NCBI RefSeq assembly: GCF_002632485.1
Contig: NZ_NIBU01000011.1
Location: 25,630-89,629 of the forward strand
Origin: Xenorhabdus innexi
GTDB taxonomy: Bacteria > Pseudomonadota > Gammaproteobacteria > Enterobacterales > Enterobacteriaceae
Direction: 5' to 3'
DNA length: 64,000 nucleotides
The translations under genes were made by a program, and so were the position numbers. Shown one piece after another: positions 20,405 to 29,490 of this stretch. The notes beneath the pieces were generated by a model. That model was not told where the DNA came from, did no database searches, and saw only the letters and a list, made by a program, of their open reading frames with translations. The stretch's first letter is position 1, and each line of letters begins with the position of its first letter.

Positions 20405-22181
20405 CACTGGTATGGAAAAGCCTAATACGCGCAAACTTTGGCCATCGTTAAAGCGGTTGCTGTCTTACAGTAAAAATCATCGTAAGCCCATTGCTTTGGC
20501 TGCACTGATGTTATGGGTTGCTGCCCTGGCAGAAGTCAGCGGCCCGATGCTTATCAGTTATTTTATCGATAATATGGTATCAACCGGTCATCTTCCACTT
20601 GATCTTGTCAGTGGTCTTGCGGCTGTATTTTTGATATTACAGTTGGTGGCCGCTGCATTGCATTATTTTCAGGCTCTACTGTTTAATCAGGCATCTGTGG
20701 GGGTTGTACAGCAGATTAGAACAGATGTTATGGATTCAGCTTTGCGTCAGCCGTTAAGTACCTTCGATAACCAGCCAGTCGGGCAGTTAATCTCCCGTGT
20801 GACAAATGATACGGAAGTTATCAAAGATCTGTTTGTAAATGTCATACCTACGGTTTTTCGTAGTGTTGCACTGATAGGCGCCATGCTAATTGCAATGTTC
20901 TTTTTGGATTGGCGTATGGCGTGTGTTGCGCTGACTATTTTTCCTGCTGTTTTTCTTGTAATGATACTTTATCAGCGTTTCAGTACGCCCATTATTCGGC
21001 GGGTAAGAGGATACCTTGCAGACATCAATAATGTTTTTAATGAAGCCATTAATGGGATGACTGTCATTCAGCAATTTCGTCAGCAAGCGCGCTTTGGTGA
21101 GAAACTGTTTGCGACCAATCGAGCCCATTATCAGGCCCGAATGCAGGCATTGCGTTTAGATGGTGTTTTATTAAGGCCTTTATTAAGCCTGTTTTCTGCA
21201 GCGGTATTATGCGGTTTATTGCTACTTTTTGGCTTTCAGGGAACAGATTTTATCGGAGTCGGGGTATTGTATGCATTTATCAGTTATCTTGGACGTTTGA
21301 ATGAGCCACTCATTGAACTAACAGCACAACAGTCATTATTACAACAGGCCGTGGTTTCAGGTGAACGCGTTTTTGAATTAATGGATAGCCCTCGACAGCA
21401 GTATGGTATTGATAAACAATTTTTAGCGAGTGGCAGCATTGATGTTGAAAATTTAAGCTTTTCTTATCGTAATGATAAAATTGTATTAGATAATATCAAC
21501 CTGCATGTACCATCACGGGGTTTTATTGCCTTGGTTGGGCATACAGGAAGTGGCAAAAGTACACTAGCTAATTTGCTGATGGGCTATTACTCATGGCAAA
21601 GTGGCGAGATTTACCTTGACGGAAGGTCGGTATCTTCTCTTTCTCATACCGCTTTACGTAATAGTGTAGCTATGGTTCAACAGGACCCTGTTATTCTGGC
21701 TACTTCATTTCTTGATAATATCACGTTAGGTCGAGATATTAGTGAGGAAAAAGTCTGGCAGGTATTGGAAGTTGTGCAATTGGCTGGATTTGTGCGCAAA
21801 TTACCTGAAGGTATTAATTCAAGGCTGGGAGAACAGGGAAATACACTTTCTGCTGGACAAAAACAGCTTTTGGCAATGGCGCGGGTTTTGGTGCAAACAC
21901 CACAAATTCTGATTCTGGATGAAGCGACAGCAAATATTGATTCAGGAACAGAGCAATCCGTTCAGCAAGCATTGCGGATGATCCGCAAACAGACAACCTT
22001 GGTGGTTATCGCGCATCGTCTTTCGACAATTGTGGAGGCTGATTCCATATTCGTGCTGCATCGTGGTGCAATTGTAGAGCAAGGCCAGCATCAACAGCTA
22101 TTGGAAAGGCGTGGTCGCTATTACCAGATGTACCAGCTTCAGCAGGTAGGCGAAACCTTAAATGAACCTCTGCACATTTAG
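20397..22181 (+). CDS. mdlB: ABC exporter subunit MdlB (SmdB)
   Basis: 594-residue partner half-transporter. Membrane domain, then Walker [10 protein letters not shown], a modified signature LSAGQKQ, Walker [14 protein letters not shown] with the catalytic Glu, and H-loop AHRLSTI. The ATG at 20397 overlaps the mdlA stop by 8 bases, so expression is translationally coupled and the two halves are made in step. The last codons lie inside an NtrC-type operator for glnK. Confidence 0.93.
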   Translation: MSNTGMEKPNTRKLWPSLKRLLSYSKNHRKPIALAALMLWVAALAEVSGPMLISYFIDNMVSTGHLPLDLVSGLAAVFLILQLVAAALHYFQALLFNQASVGVVQQIRTDVMDSALRQPLSTFDNQPVGQLISRVTNDTEVIKDLFVNVIPTVFRSVALIGAMLIAMFFLDWRMACVALTIFPAVFLVMILYQRFSTPIIRRVRGYLADINNVFNEAINGMTVIQQFRQQARFGEKLFATNRAHYQARMQALRLDGVLLRPLLSLFSAAVLCGLLLLFGFQGTDFIGVGVLYAFISYLGRLNEPLIELTAQQSLLQQAVVSGERVFELMDSPRQQYGIDKQFLASGSIDVENLSFSYRNDKIVLDNINLHVPSRGFIALVGHTGSGKSTLANLLMGYYSWQSGEIYLDGRSVSSLSHTALRNSVAMVQQDPVILATSFLDNITLGRDISEEKVWQVLEVVQLAGFVRKLPEGINSRLGEQGNTLSAGQKQLLAMARVLVQTPQILILDEATANIDSGTEQSVQQALRMIRKQTTLVVIAHRLSTIVEADSIFVLHRGAIVEQGQHQQLLERRGRYYQMYQLQQVGETLNEPLHI

Positions 22182-22187
22182 TGTGCA
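22171..22187. promoter_or_regulatory. NtrC-type enhancer site for glnK-amtB
   Basis: TGCACATTTAGTGTGCA fits the NtrC dyad TGCAC-N7-GTGCA exactly. Its centre lies about 129 bases before the start predicted from the sigma-54 promoter at 22282. It covers the mdlB stop codon (22179-22181). Confidence 0.7.
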
Positions 22188-22190
22188 TAT

Positions 22191-22217
22191 AGGGAGTGGC
22201 TGAGCAGGCTACTCCCT
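22191..22217 (+). terminator. Hairpin after mdlB
   Basis: AGGGAGTGGC-TGAGCAG-GCTACTCCCT, 10 bp with one G-U, 9 bases after the mdlB stop. The following sequence is only moderately T-rich. Confidence 0.6.
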
Positions 22218-22281
22218 CTCCTACATTTTATTTTAAGACATATCATTCATAACCTTTTGATTAAAATTATTTTTTAATTTT

Positions 22282-22297
22282 TGGCACTCCCTTTGCA
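22282..22297 (+). promoter_or_regulatory. Sigma-54 promoter of glnK-amtB
   Basis: TGGCACTCCCTTTGCA matches the -24/-12 consensus TGGCAC-N5-TTGCA perfectly. The predicted start site is near 22308, 55 bases before the glnK ATG. Confidence 0.92.
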
Positions 22298-22362
22298 AAT
22301 ATCTCCTGTAAGACATTCATGTAAATATTGTTTGATAAACACAGATAAAAAGCGGGGGAAAT

Positions 22363-22701
22363 ATGAAATTGATCACGACTATCATTAAGCCCTTTAAATT
22401 AGAAGAGGTACGGGAAGCCCTGTCAGATATAGGTATACAGGGCATGACTGTGACTGAAGTAAAGGGTTTTGGCCGTCAAAAAGGTCATTCAGAGCTTTAT
22501 CGGGGAGCGGAATACAGTGTTAATTTTCTGCCAAAAGTAAAACTTGATATTGCCACTGATGATGAGCGAGTAGAAGAAATTATTCATGCTATCAAACAGG
22601 CAGCTTTCACTGGAAAAATGGGTGATGGCAAGATCTTTGTTTTTGAATTACAGCATGCTGTCAGGATCAGGACAGGTGAAATTAATGATTCGGCACTGTG
22701 A
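22363..22701 (+). CDS. glnK: Nitrogen regulatory PII protein GlnK
   Basis: 112-residue trimeric PII signal protein that senses 2-oxoglutarate and ATP/ADP and plugs the AmtB channel when ammonium is plentiful. The uridylylation site Tyr51 is in the T-loop ELYRGAEYSVNFLPK. The C-terminal signature GKMGDGKIFVFEL is present. GGGGG precedes the ATG. It forms an operon with amtB (13-base gap) under the sigma-54/NtrC promoter. Confidence 0.97.
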   Translation: MKLITTIIKPFKLEEVREALSDIGIQGMTVTEVKGFGRQKGHSELYRGAEYSVNFLPKVKLDIATDDERVEEIIHAIKQAAFTGKMGDGKIFVFELQHAVRIRTGEINDSAL

Positions 22702-22714
22702 ATGGAGGAGAAAA

Positions 22715-23995
22715 ATGAGAAAGCAACAATTAATTATGGCCAGCATAGTGGCTGTCATTCCTTCCTGTGCTTTTGCTGCGGGAAATTCAGTCGATAAAGC
22801 GGATACTGTATTTATGCTGATAAATACAATCCTTGTGATTTTTATGACTATACCCGGCATTGCTCTATTTTATGGCGGCCTGTTGCGCCGTAAGAATGTT
22901 TTGTCATTGATGTCACAAGTGATTGTCAGTTTTTCACTGGTTTGGGTGCTTTGGATTCTTTATGGTTATAGCCTGGCTTTTGAAGTGGGTAATGCTTTTT
23001 TCGGTGGGTTTAAGCAAGTTATGCTGAAAAATATATCCATTACTGATTTAAATGGGAGTTTTTATCAATTAATTTATGTCGTTTTTCAGGGAGCATTTGG
23101 GTGTATTACTGTGGCTTTGATTGTTGGAGCCTTGTGTGAAAGAGTCCGTTTTTCAGCGTTACTGATTTTTATTGTATTGTGGTTTACTGCTGCTTATATT
23201 CCTATGACCCATATGGTATGGGGTGGAGGCTGGTTGGCTCAGGATGGAGCACTGGATTTTGCTGGTGGAACAGTTGTGCATATTAATGCGGCTGTTGCAG
23301 GTTTAGTTGGTGCTTACTTACTAGGGACGCGCTCAGGATTTGGTAAGGAACCTTTTAAACCACATAATCTTCCTATGACTTTTATTGGCACTGCGATCCT
23401 TTATATTGGCTGGTTTGGATTCAATGTGGGTTCGGCTGGAGCGGTCAGTGCTATAGCAGCATTGGCACTTGTGAACACAATGGTGGCAACGGCGGGGGCA
23501 GTGCTGTCATGGGTTTTCTCAGAATGGATATTCCGCAATAAACCTTCTCTGTTAGGTGCTTGTTCTGGCTGTATTGCCGGGCTTGTTGCCATAACTCCAG
23601 CCGCTGCAACTGTCGGTATTGGGGGATCGTTGACGATTGGCATAATTGCCGGTATCACCGGCTTATGGGGAGTGGTTGTATTAAAACGCTGGCTACGTGT
23701 CGATGATGTTTGCGATGTTTTTGGTATACATGGTGTATGTGGAATTGTTGGTTGTTTATTAACGAGTATTTTTACTGCTTCTGCTTTGGGCGGGACAGGA
23801 TTTGCGGAAGGTATGACTATGCTCAAGCAGTTTGGTGTGCAGGTCATTAGCATATTGGTGTGTGTTCTCTGGTCAGCTGTAGTGGCTTATCTTTCATTCA
23901 AGATTGCTGATAAGGCAGTTGGCTTACGTATCAGTATTGAGTCAGAAAGAGAGGGATTAGATATTACTGCACATGGAGAAAGTGCCTACAATTGA
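22715..23995 (+). CDS. amtB: Ammonium transporter AmtB
   Basis: Inner-membrane ammonium channel, 426 residues. A cleavable signal (MRKQQLIMASIVAVIPSCAFA) precedes eleven expected helices. The twin pore histidines are in FAGGTVVHINAAVAG and DVFGIHGVCGIVG, and the conserved Asp region is TAAYIPMTHMVWGGG. The C-terminal cytoplasmic tail that contacts GlnK begins after VGLRIS. ATG 22715 has GGAGG upstream; the longer frame runs through glnK out of register and is rejected. Confidence 0.96.
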   Translation: MRKQQLIMASIVAVIPSCAFAAGNSVDKADTVFMLINTILVIFMTIPGIALFYGGLLRRKNVLSLMSQVIVSFSLVWVLWILYGYSLAFEVGNAFFGGFKQVMLKNISITDLNGSFYQLIYVVFQGAFGCITVALIVGALCERVRFSALLIFIVLWFTAAYIPMTHMVWGGGWLAQDGALDFAGGTVVHINAAVAGLVGAYLLGTRSGFGKEPFKPHNLPMTFIGTAILYIGWFGFNVGSAGAVSAIAALALVNTMVATAGAVLSWVFSEWIFRNKPSLLGACSGCIAGLVAITPAAATVGIGGSLTIGIIAGITGLWGVVVLKRWLRVDDVCDVFGIHGVCGIVGCLLTSIFTASALGGTGFAEGMTMLKQFGVQVISILVCVLWSAVVAYLSFKIADKAVGLRISIESEREGLDITAHGESAYN

Positions 23996-24384
23996 TGTGT
24001 TGTTTATTACGTTTCCTTTTCTGGCGGCCTCTTACAAGGAGGCCTACTTCTGGCTTATTCTGACGAACTTTCCATCGCTTGATCACGTGAAAATACTTGA
24101 AACCCATTGATATACATGATTTTAAATTGATAATTTATGTTACTGAGTTTAATTGCTGATTGTTACACTTATAGTCGTATTAGTCATTTTTATTGGTTGG
24201 TTATTTAGTTTAATGATTGTTTTGATCTATCTAAGCAATAAATTTTCAAGTGTAATTCTTAAAATATCATTTTTTTAATATAGTGTTGATTAAATCTATT
24301 TAAATAAAAATTTGTTAGTGAGCAATCTTATTAAACTATTTTATTTGTTATTTTAATTAAGAGCATGATTATAATTCTCATGCA

Positions 24385-24520
24385 ATATACTCTCCGACTT
24401 TCGGGCTATCTCTTTGGTGGTTGCACTTACTCTGATTACTGTTTATCAACATGGGGTTATCTATGCTATCAGGGGAGCTGACTTGCGACAGCGATGCATC
24501 CTGGAATTCATTGAGTATAA
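24385..24520 (-). repeat. Diverged palindromic intergenic repeat
   Basis: Inverted relative to the 41867 copy: it begins ATATACTCTCCGACTTTCGG and ends GGAATTCATTGAGTATA, the counterparts of GAAAGACGAAGTGTATA and TATACACAATGGATTTC. The internal AGCCAACAAAGAGG-like block is present as CTCTTTGGTGGTTGC. The overlapping 72-codon frame is an artefact of the repeat. Confidence 0.65.
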
Positions 24521-24657
24521 TCCTTAAAAGATACACAGCTGATTTGGTTTTTATGCCGAATTCGAAATTAATATGATGATAATGAGATTCAGTCAACTAA
24601 GTGAATTGTGGTAGATATGTGCTGTGGGCAATAAATAGGCACTTAAACTGAGGTGGC

Positions 24658-24686
24658 TTGCTATTTTTAATAGTATGAAAGATAAT
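24658..24686 (+). promoter_or_regulatory. Stable-RNA promoter of ffs
   Basis: TTGCTA (24658-24663), 17 bases, GATAAT (24681-24686), followed by a GC-rich discriminator (GCGCCGC). Such discriminators are typical of stringently controlled stable RNA genes. Predicted start about 25 bases before mature 4.5S RNA, matching the short processed leader known in E. coli. Confidence 0.7.
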
Positions 24687-24720
24687 AAGCGCCGCTTTGA
24701 AGTTTAAAGCAAACGTCAAT

Positions 24721-24834
24721 GAGGGCTCTATTGGTGCTCCCGCAATGCTAACTTGTTAACTTGGTCAGATCTGGAAAGAAGCAGCCATAGCAAGGGATGT
24801 GTGTGCTGGGATGTTGCTGGTAGAGCCCTCACCC
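24721..24834 (+). ncRNA. ffs: 4.5S RNA, signal recognition particle RNA
   Basis: 114 bases, the same length as E. coli 4.5S RNA and alignable without gaps. The 5' GAGGGCTCT pairs with the 3' AGAGCCCTC. Domain IV reads GGTCAGATCTGGAAAGAAGC, keeping the GGAA tetraloop and the AGCA side of the symmetric loop that binds Ffh. The base pair closing the tetraloop has changed from C-G to U-A with both partners altered. Position 49 (E. coli numbering) is A instead of G. With Ffh it targets membrane proteins to SecYEG. Confidence 0.95.
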
Positions 24835-24949
24835 ATTTCAGCCTGCTATTTTGAACCCATGTTCAATTTAATCAGGTAGTAACCAAGATGATGGGGAGCC
24901 GATAATAGTTACCGGCCTTCACTACTTCCTATCTGATCACGACAACTTA

Positions 24950-25153
24950 TTATCGAACAAATTTCCAGACAGATGATGGGATTTTGTCGTAGAGTTTATT
25001 CATGGTCAGTTCAGCCAGGCGGTGATCAGCTGCGGAATAGAACAATTCCAGTTCATCGTCCGAAAGCTCATATTTGTTTTTTTCAATCACACGTTCCAGC
25101 GTTTCAATAGAAGTGCATTTTCTCAAACGCATCAGATAGTCAGTTTTAGTCAT
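24950..25153 (-). CDS. hha: Hemolysin expression modulator Hha
   Basis: 67-residue nucleoid-associated protein that binds H-NS and silences horizontally acquired and virulence genes. [25 protein letters not shown] and [17 protein letters not shown] match Hha/YmoA closely. Downstream of tomB with a 46-base gap; the pair behaves as antitoxin-like TomB with Hha in E. coli. Confidence 0.96.
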   Translation of the reverse strand: MTKTDYLMRLRKCTSIETLERVIEKNKYELSDDELELFYSAADHRLAELTMNKLYDKIPSSVWKFVR

Positions 25154-25199
25154 AGTCGCCTTATCTTATTTGGTATAAAAATGGTTAAGAATATATTTA

Positions 25200-25568
25200 T
25201 CAGATTTTGCTTAAAGAAGCGTTCAAATCATGTAGCAAAATACTAGTTAAGTGTTCGTTTGTTCTTTGCCAGTTTGTTAGTTCAACAAAGCTTATCTTAT
25301 CGCTTCCAAACAAATTATATGTTTCATCCAGATATTTATCAATTAAGGTACTGAGATTGTAGTTATCAGTATATTTAATTTTAAAACTCCAAACAAACGC
25401 CGTAATGTGCTCAATCAATTCGTTTAGTCTTAAGTTTTTTTCGGAAGTCAGATCATTGATCCAATGATTATCAGTGCGATTCAACACTGAAAATGCTTCA
25501 TGAATTAAATTTTCACATAAGTACTTTAATTCAGCAATATCATGTCTTCTTGGTGAATATTCATCCAT
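25200..25568 (-). CDS. tomB: Hha toxicity modulator TomB
   Basis: 122 residues, aligned with E. coli TomB (YbaJ): MDEYSPRRHDIAELKYLCENL, LRLNELIEHITAFVWSFKIKY, LIDKYLDETYNLF. In E. coli it counteracts Hha toxicity, in part by oxygen-dependent oxidation of an Hha cysteine, and affects biofilm. ATG 25568 with GGAGGG 7 to 8 bases upstream is preferred over a GTG two codons earlier. Upstream gene of the tomB-hha operon. Confidence 0.92.
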   Translation of the reverse strand: MDEYSPRRHDIAELKYLCENLIHEAFSVLNRTDNHWINDLTSEKNLRLNELIEHITAFVWSFKIKYTDNYNLSTLIDKYLDETYNLFGSDKISFVELTNWQRTNEHLTSILLHDLNASLSKI

Positions 25569-25860
25569 AAACACCCTCCCGTAAACGACGCACGGCTTAT
25601 TTTAACTAAGGCTTATACATATCAATTATTATAGTCGTTCTTTTAAAATTAAGCCTATCAAAACATGATTATTATTTATTAATAATAAAACTCTATTTTT
25701 ATGTTCGCCACCAGTTCCATTTTAAACGATTGCCAATTTACGTCTGGTTTCGGCTAAAGGCAAGCTGTCAGCTAAAAAATGGATATAAACGTACGTGCCA
25801 TTGGATAAATTGAATTATACTAATATAGTGGATGTTATAGCAATAGGTACGCAAACCATT

Positions 25861-26005
25861 ATATACCCACCATCTTTCAAATTGCTACTGTTTTGCTGAC
25901 TGTGCTGTTCGCTGTACGCACTCACTTTGCGTCTTGCACAGCTATCTATCTTAGTGTTTATGGTCCGGCTTTATGCTTGCAACCTGAGTTTGGCGTTTGA
26001 GTATG
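25861..26005 (-). repeat. Diverged palindromic intergenic repeat
   Basis: Starts ATATACCCACCATCTTTCAA, the counterpart of the TATATCCTTCGTCTTTCAAG arm at 52436. It continues with a CGCACTCACTTTGCG block, a CAGCTATCTAT centre, and a decayed right arm TTGCAACCTGAGTTT ... GAGTATG. It is slightly longer than the intact copy because of internal changes. Confidence 0.5.
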
Positions 26006-26285
26006 AGCCTAGGTATGACTGTATTGCGGCATTCAAAATTAATATGATGGTATTATTGCATATGTCATCCGTGTGAGGGAACACTTTTTACTATTAAACA
26101 GCTAATCAGAAGAAAAAGATACCAAGTTACCGACTTATCTTCCATTTATTATAAAAAACGTAAAGGTATCACTTTTAAATGTAAGGTGTTTTTTATAAAT
26201 ATTTATTTTGATTACTGTAAAAGTGTTTGTCTGTTGTTGAAATATCAGAGAAAAAGGATTTGCATCTCATGCTATTTTACTAAAT

Positions 26286-26309
26286 AAAAGGCCACCGGAG
26301 TGGCCTTTT
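26286..26309 (-). terminator. Intrinsic terminator of acrAB
   Basis: AAAAGGCCAC-CGGA-GTGGCCTTTT, a perfect 10-bp stem with A/T-rich ends, 17 bases beyond the acrB stop. Confidence 0.88.
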
Positions 26310-26325
26310 AAGTTATTTACGGGAT

Positions 26326-29300
26326 TTAATGAGGAGATGAAATGTGTTCAATACCTTCATTTTTTTTGCTAAAACGGCGTTTAATAACGACAAAGAATAC
26401 AGGGACAAAGTAAATTGCCAGAGATGTTGCTGCAATCATTCCTCCGAGTACGCCGGTTCCTACGGCATTTTGAGCACCAGAGCCTGCACCGTTGCTCAGT
26501 ACCAGAGGCATGACACCTAACATAAACGCCAGAGATGTCATCAGAATGGGGCGTAAGCGCATTCTGACAGCTTCCATCGTTGATTCTATGAGTCCTTTGC
26601 CTTCTTTTTCCATTAAATCCTTGGCGAATTCAACGATAAGGATGGCATTCTTTGCAGACAGGCCAATTGTTGTCAGCAACCCGACTTTAAAGTAGACGTC
26701 ATTATCCATACCACGAATAGAAGTTGCCAGTAATGCACCAATAACACCCAACGGAACAACCAACATCACGGAGAATGGTATGGACCAGCTTTCATACAGG
26801 GCTGCCAGACACAGGAATACGACAATTAGTGACAGAGCATATAGAGCCGGAGCCTGATTACCTGAAAGCCGTTCCTGATAAGACATCCCCGTCCAGTCAT
26901 AGCCAATACCAGCCGGTAATTGCGATGCGAGCTTCTCCATCAGAGCCATTGCTTCACCGGTACTTTTGCCAAGGACAGCTTCACCAACAATTTCCATTGA
27001 TGGCAATCCATTATAGCGTTCTAGTCGTGGAGGTCCGTAAATCCATGGTTCTTTGGTGGTATCCATAAATGCAGAGAATGGCACCATTTCGCCATAAAGG
27101 TTGCGGATATATAATTTAGCAATATCTTTCGGCAGCATACGGTAAGGTGCAGCAGCCTGAATATAGACCTTTTTAATCCGGCCACGATCAACGAAATCAT
27201 TCACATAAGTACCACCAAACATTGTGCTTAGTGTGGTGTTAATATCGTTGATGGCAACACCTTGTGCCTCTGCTTTTTCCTGATCAATATAGAAACGGTA
27301 TTGAGGTGTATCATTCTGACCATTAGGACGAACGCTTGTCAGAAGATCTGAATGTTGAGCAGCCATACCCAGTAATTGATTACGGGCATTTGTCAGCGCT
27401 TCATGCCCAAGGTTGCCTTTATCAATTAACTGGAAGTCAAAACCACTGGCAGATCCTAATTCCACAATAGATGGGATGTTGAATGCAAATACAAGCCCTT
27501 CTTTAATTTGCGAAAAACGAATATTAGCCCGTTGCACAATGGCCGGAACTTTGTCTTTACTGTCTTTACGCTCACTCCAGTCTTTTAAGCTGACAAATGC
27601 CAATCCCATATTTTGCCCCTGACCGGCAAAACCAAAACCGTTTAAGGTAAATACCGACTGAACAACATCTTTTTCATTGGCATGGAAGTAATCATTAATT
27701 TCATTCAGTACCTTCTGTGTCTGCTCCTGAGTCGAGCCGGGAGGTAATTGAACCATTGCCAGCAGTACACCCTGATCTTCTTCTGGAAGGAAAGAGGCTG
27801 GGATACGAGTAAATAACAAAGCGGTTCCCGCAATGATGACGACATAAATCAGCAGGTAACGCCTTGTTCCTCTCAGCATACGCCCGACACTGTCAGTATA
27901 ATGATGAGTGCTTTTTTCGAATAAACGGTTAAACCAGCCAAAGAAACCTGTCTGAGAGCCGTGGCTGCCTTTGGCGATGGGTTTAAGCATCGTTGCACAA
28001 AGCGCAGGCGTCAGGATTAGGGCAACAAATACAGACAGGATCATTGCAGAGACGATAGTGATTGAGAACTGGCGGTAGATTGCACCGGTTGCGCCACCAA
28101 AGAATGCCATTGGAACAAATACTGCGGAGAGCACCAGCGCGATACCGACCAGTGCACTTTGAATTTGTCCCATCGATTTTTTTGTAGCTTCTTTTGGTGA
28201 AAGCCCTTCTTCCTGCATGACACGCTCAACGTTCTCTACAACGACGATTGCGTCATCAACCAGCAGACCGATGGCTAATACCATGGCAAACATAGTTAAT
28301 GTATTGATGGAATAACCAAATGCAGCCAGTACAGCAAATGTACCCAGCAAGACGACAGGAACCGCAATGGTTGGGATTAGCGTAGCTCGGAAGTTTTGCA
28401 GGAACAAATACATGACAACGAATACCAATAGAATGGCTTCTATCAGTGTTTTCACTACTTCGAAAATAGAAATTTTAACGAAAGGGGTGGTGTCATAAGG
28501 ATAAACAACATTTAAACCATTCGGGAAGTAGGGCTGCATCTCTGTCAGGGCTTCCTTGACGGCTTTAGATGTATCCAGTGCGTTAGCACCTGTTGCTAAT
28601 TTGATACCTATACCGGAGGCTGGTTTTCCATTAAATCGGGAAAGAAAACCATAGTGTTGGGCACCTAGTTCAACATCAGCAACGTCGCTCAACGTTATTT
28701 TTGAACCATCAGGGTTGACGCGTAGCAGAATTTGACTGAATTCTTTAGCAGAACTCAGTCGTGTCTGAGCAATGATGGATACGTTCAAACGCTGGCCGGG
28801 AACAGAAGGAGTTGCCCCCAACTGACCGGCTGCAACCTGATTGTTTTGCTCCCTGATGCTTTTGATAACATCCTGCACGGTCATTTTATAGTTGATCAGC
28901 TTATCAGGATCGAGCCAGATGCGCATGGCATACTCAGTACCAAGCAACATTGCTTCACCCACTCCGCCCACACGGCTCAGGGAATCTTTGATATTGGCTG
29001 CAACATAGTCGGAAATATCCTCCTGAGACATTGTATTATTCTCAGAAATGAACCCGGCTACCATCAAAAATGAGGACGTTGTTTTTTCAACACTGACACC
29101 CTGTTGTTGGACTTCCTGAGGTAACAAAGGCATTGCCAGCTGCAGTTTGTTTTGTACCTGAACCTGAGCAGTATCAGCATCGGTATCGGCTTCAAAGGTC
29201 AGCGTGATGTTGGTCTGACCTGCGGAGTCGCTGCTGGAAGACATGTACACCAAGCCATCGATGCCATTCATATTCTGCTCAATAACCTGAGTGACCGTAT

Positions 29301-29475
29301 TCTGTAACGTTATTGCGTCAGCTCCCGGATAACTTGCTGAAATGACAATTGATGGCGGAGCAATCGCAGGGTATTGCTCCACAGGTAATTTCATTATCGC
29401 CAACAGACCAGAAAGCATGGTGATAATCGCAATTACCCATGCAAAGATCGGTCGTTCTATAAAAAACTTAGGCAT
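26326..29475 (-). CDS. acrB: Multidrug efflux RND transporter permease AcrB
   Basis: 1049-residue proton-driven drug/proton antiporter, the inner-membrane pump of AcrAB-TolC; same length as E. coli AcrB. Proton-relay residues are present: the Asp pair in [17 protein letters not shown] (407/408) and the Lys in [13 protein letters not shown] (940). N-terminal [21 protein letters not shown] is typical of HAE1 pumps. AGGAG precedes the ATG. Co-transcribed with acrA (15-base gap). Exports bile salts, dyes and many antibiotics in E. coli; host antimicrobial compounds would be plausible substrates here. Confidence 0.98.
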   Translation of the reverse strand: MPKFFIERPIFAWVIAIITMLSGLLAIMKLPVEQYPAIAPPSIVISASYPGADAITLQNTVTQVIEQNMNGIDGLVYMSSSSDSAGQTNITLTFEADTDADTAQVQVQNKLQLAMPLLPQEVQQQGVSVEKTTSSFLMVAGFISENNTMSQEDISDYVAANIKDSLSRVGGVGEAMLLGTEYAMRIWLDPDKLINYKMTVQDVIKSIREQNNQVAAGQLGATPSVPGQRLNVSIIAQTRLSSAKEFSQILLRVNPDGSKITLSDVADVELGAQHYGFLSRFNGKPASGIGIKLATGANALDTSKAVKEALTEMQPYFPNGLNVVYPYDTTPFVKISIFEVVKTLIEAILLVFVVMYLFLQNFRATLIPTIAVPVVLLGTFAVLAAFGYSINTLTMFAMVLAIGLLVDDAIVVVENVERVMQEEGLSPKEATKKSMGQIQSALVGIALVLSAVFVPMAFFGGATGAIYRQFSITIVSAMILSVFVALILTPALCATMLKPIAKGSHGSQTGFFGWFNRLFEKSTHHYTDSVGRMLRGTRRYLLIYVVIIAGTALLFTRIPASFLPEEDQGVLLAMVQLPPGSTQEQTQKVLNEINDYFHANEKDVVQSVFTLNGFGFAGQGQNMGLAFVSLKDWSERKDSKDKVPAIVQRANIRFSQIKEGLVFAFNIPSIVELGSASGFDFQLIDKGNLGHEALTNARNQLLGMAAQHSDLLTSVRPNGQNDTPQYRFYIDQEKAEAQGVAINDINTTLSTMFGGTYVNDFVDRGRIKKVYIQAAAPYRMLPKDIAKLYIRNLYGEMVPFSAFMDTTKEPWIYGPPRLERYNGLPSMEIVGEAVLGKSTGEAMALMEKLASQLPAGIGYDWTGMSYQERLSGNQAPALYALSLIVVFLCLAALYESWSIPFSVMLVVPLGVIGALLATSIRGMDNDVYFKVGLLTTIGLSAKNAILIVEFAKDLMEKEGKGLIESTMEAVRMRLRPILMTSLAFMLGVMPLVLSNGAGSGAQNAVGTGVLGGMIAATSLAIYFVPVFFVVIKRRFSKKNEGIEHISSPH

Positions 29476-29490
29476 GAATCCCCAACTCCT

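Larger units (their letters stand above)
23996..24720. other. amtB-ffs non-coding region
   Basis: About 725 AT-rich bases. A small hairpin (GGCCTC-N7-GAGGCC, 24026-24044) follows amtB. At 24153-24278 there is a TTG-initiated frame of 41 very hydrophobic codons without a clear ribosome binding site. A diverged palindromic repeat lies at 24385-24520, and the ffs promoter at 24658-24686. tesB and ybaY, found here in E. coli, are absent. Confidence 0.6.
25569..26325. other. tomB-acrB non-coding region
   Basis: About 750 AT-rich bases with the tomB promoter region, a diverged palindromic repeat (25861-26005), and the acrB terminator at its right end. A motif TTCAAAATTAATATGATGG at about 26036 resembles one after the repeat at 24385. 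No coding sequence found. Confidence 0.6.

Noticed and set aside
24378..24596. 72-codon minus-strand ORF upstream of ffs
   Set aside because: Lies across a diverged palindromic repeat and has no family resemblance.
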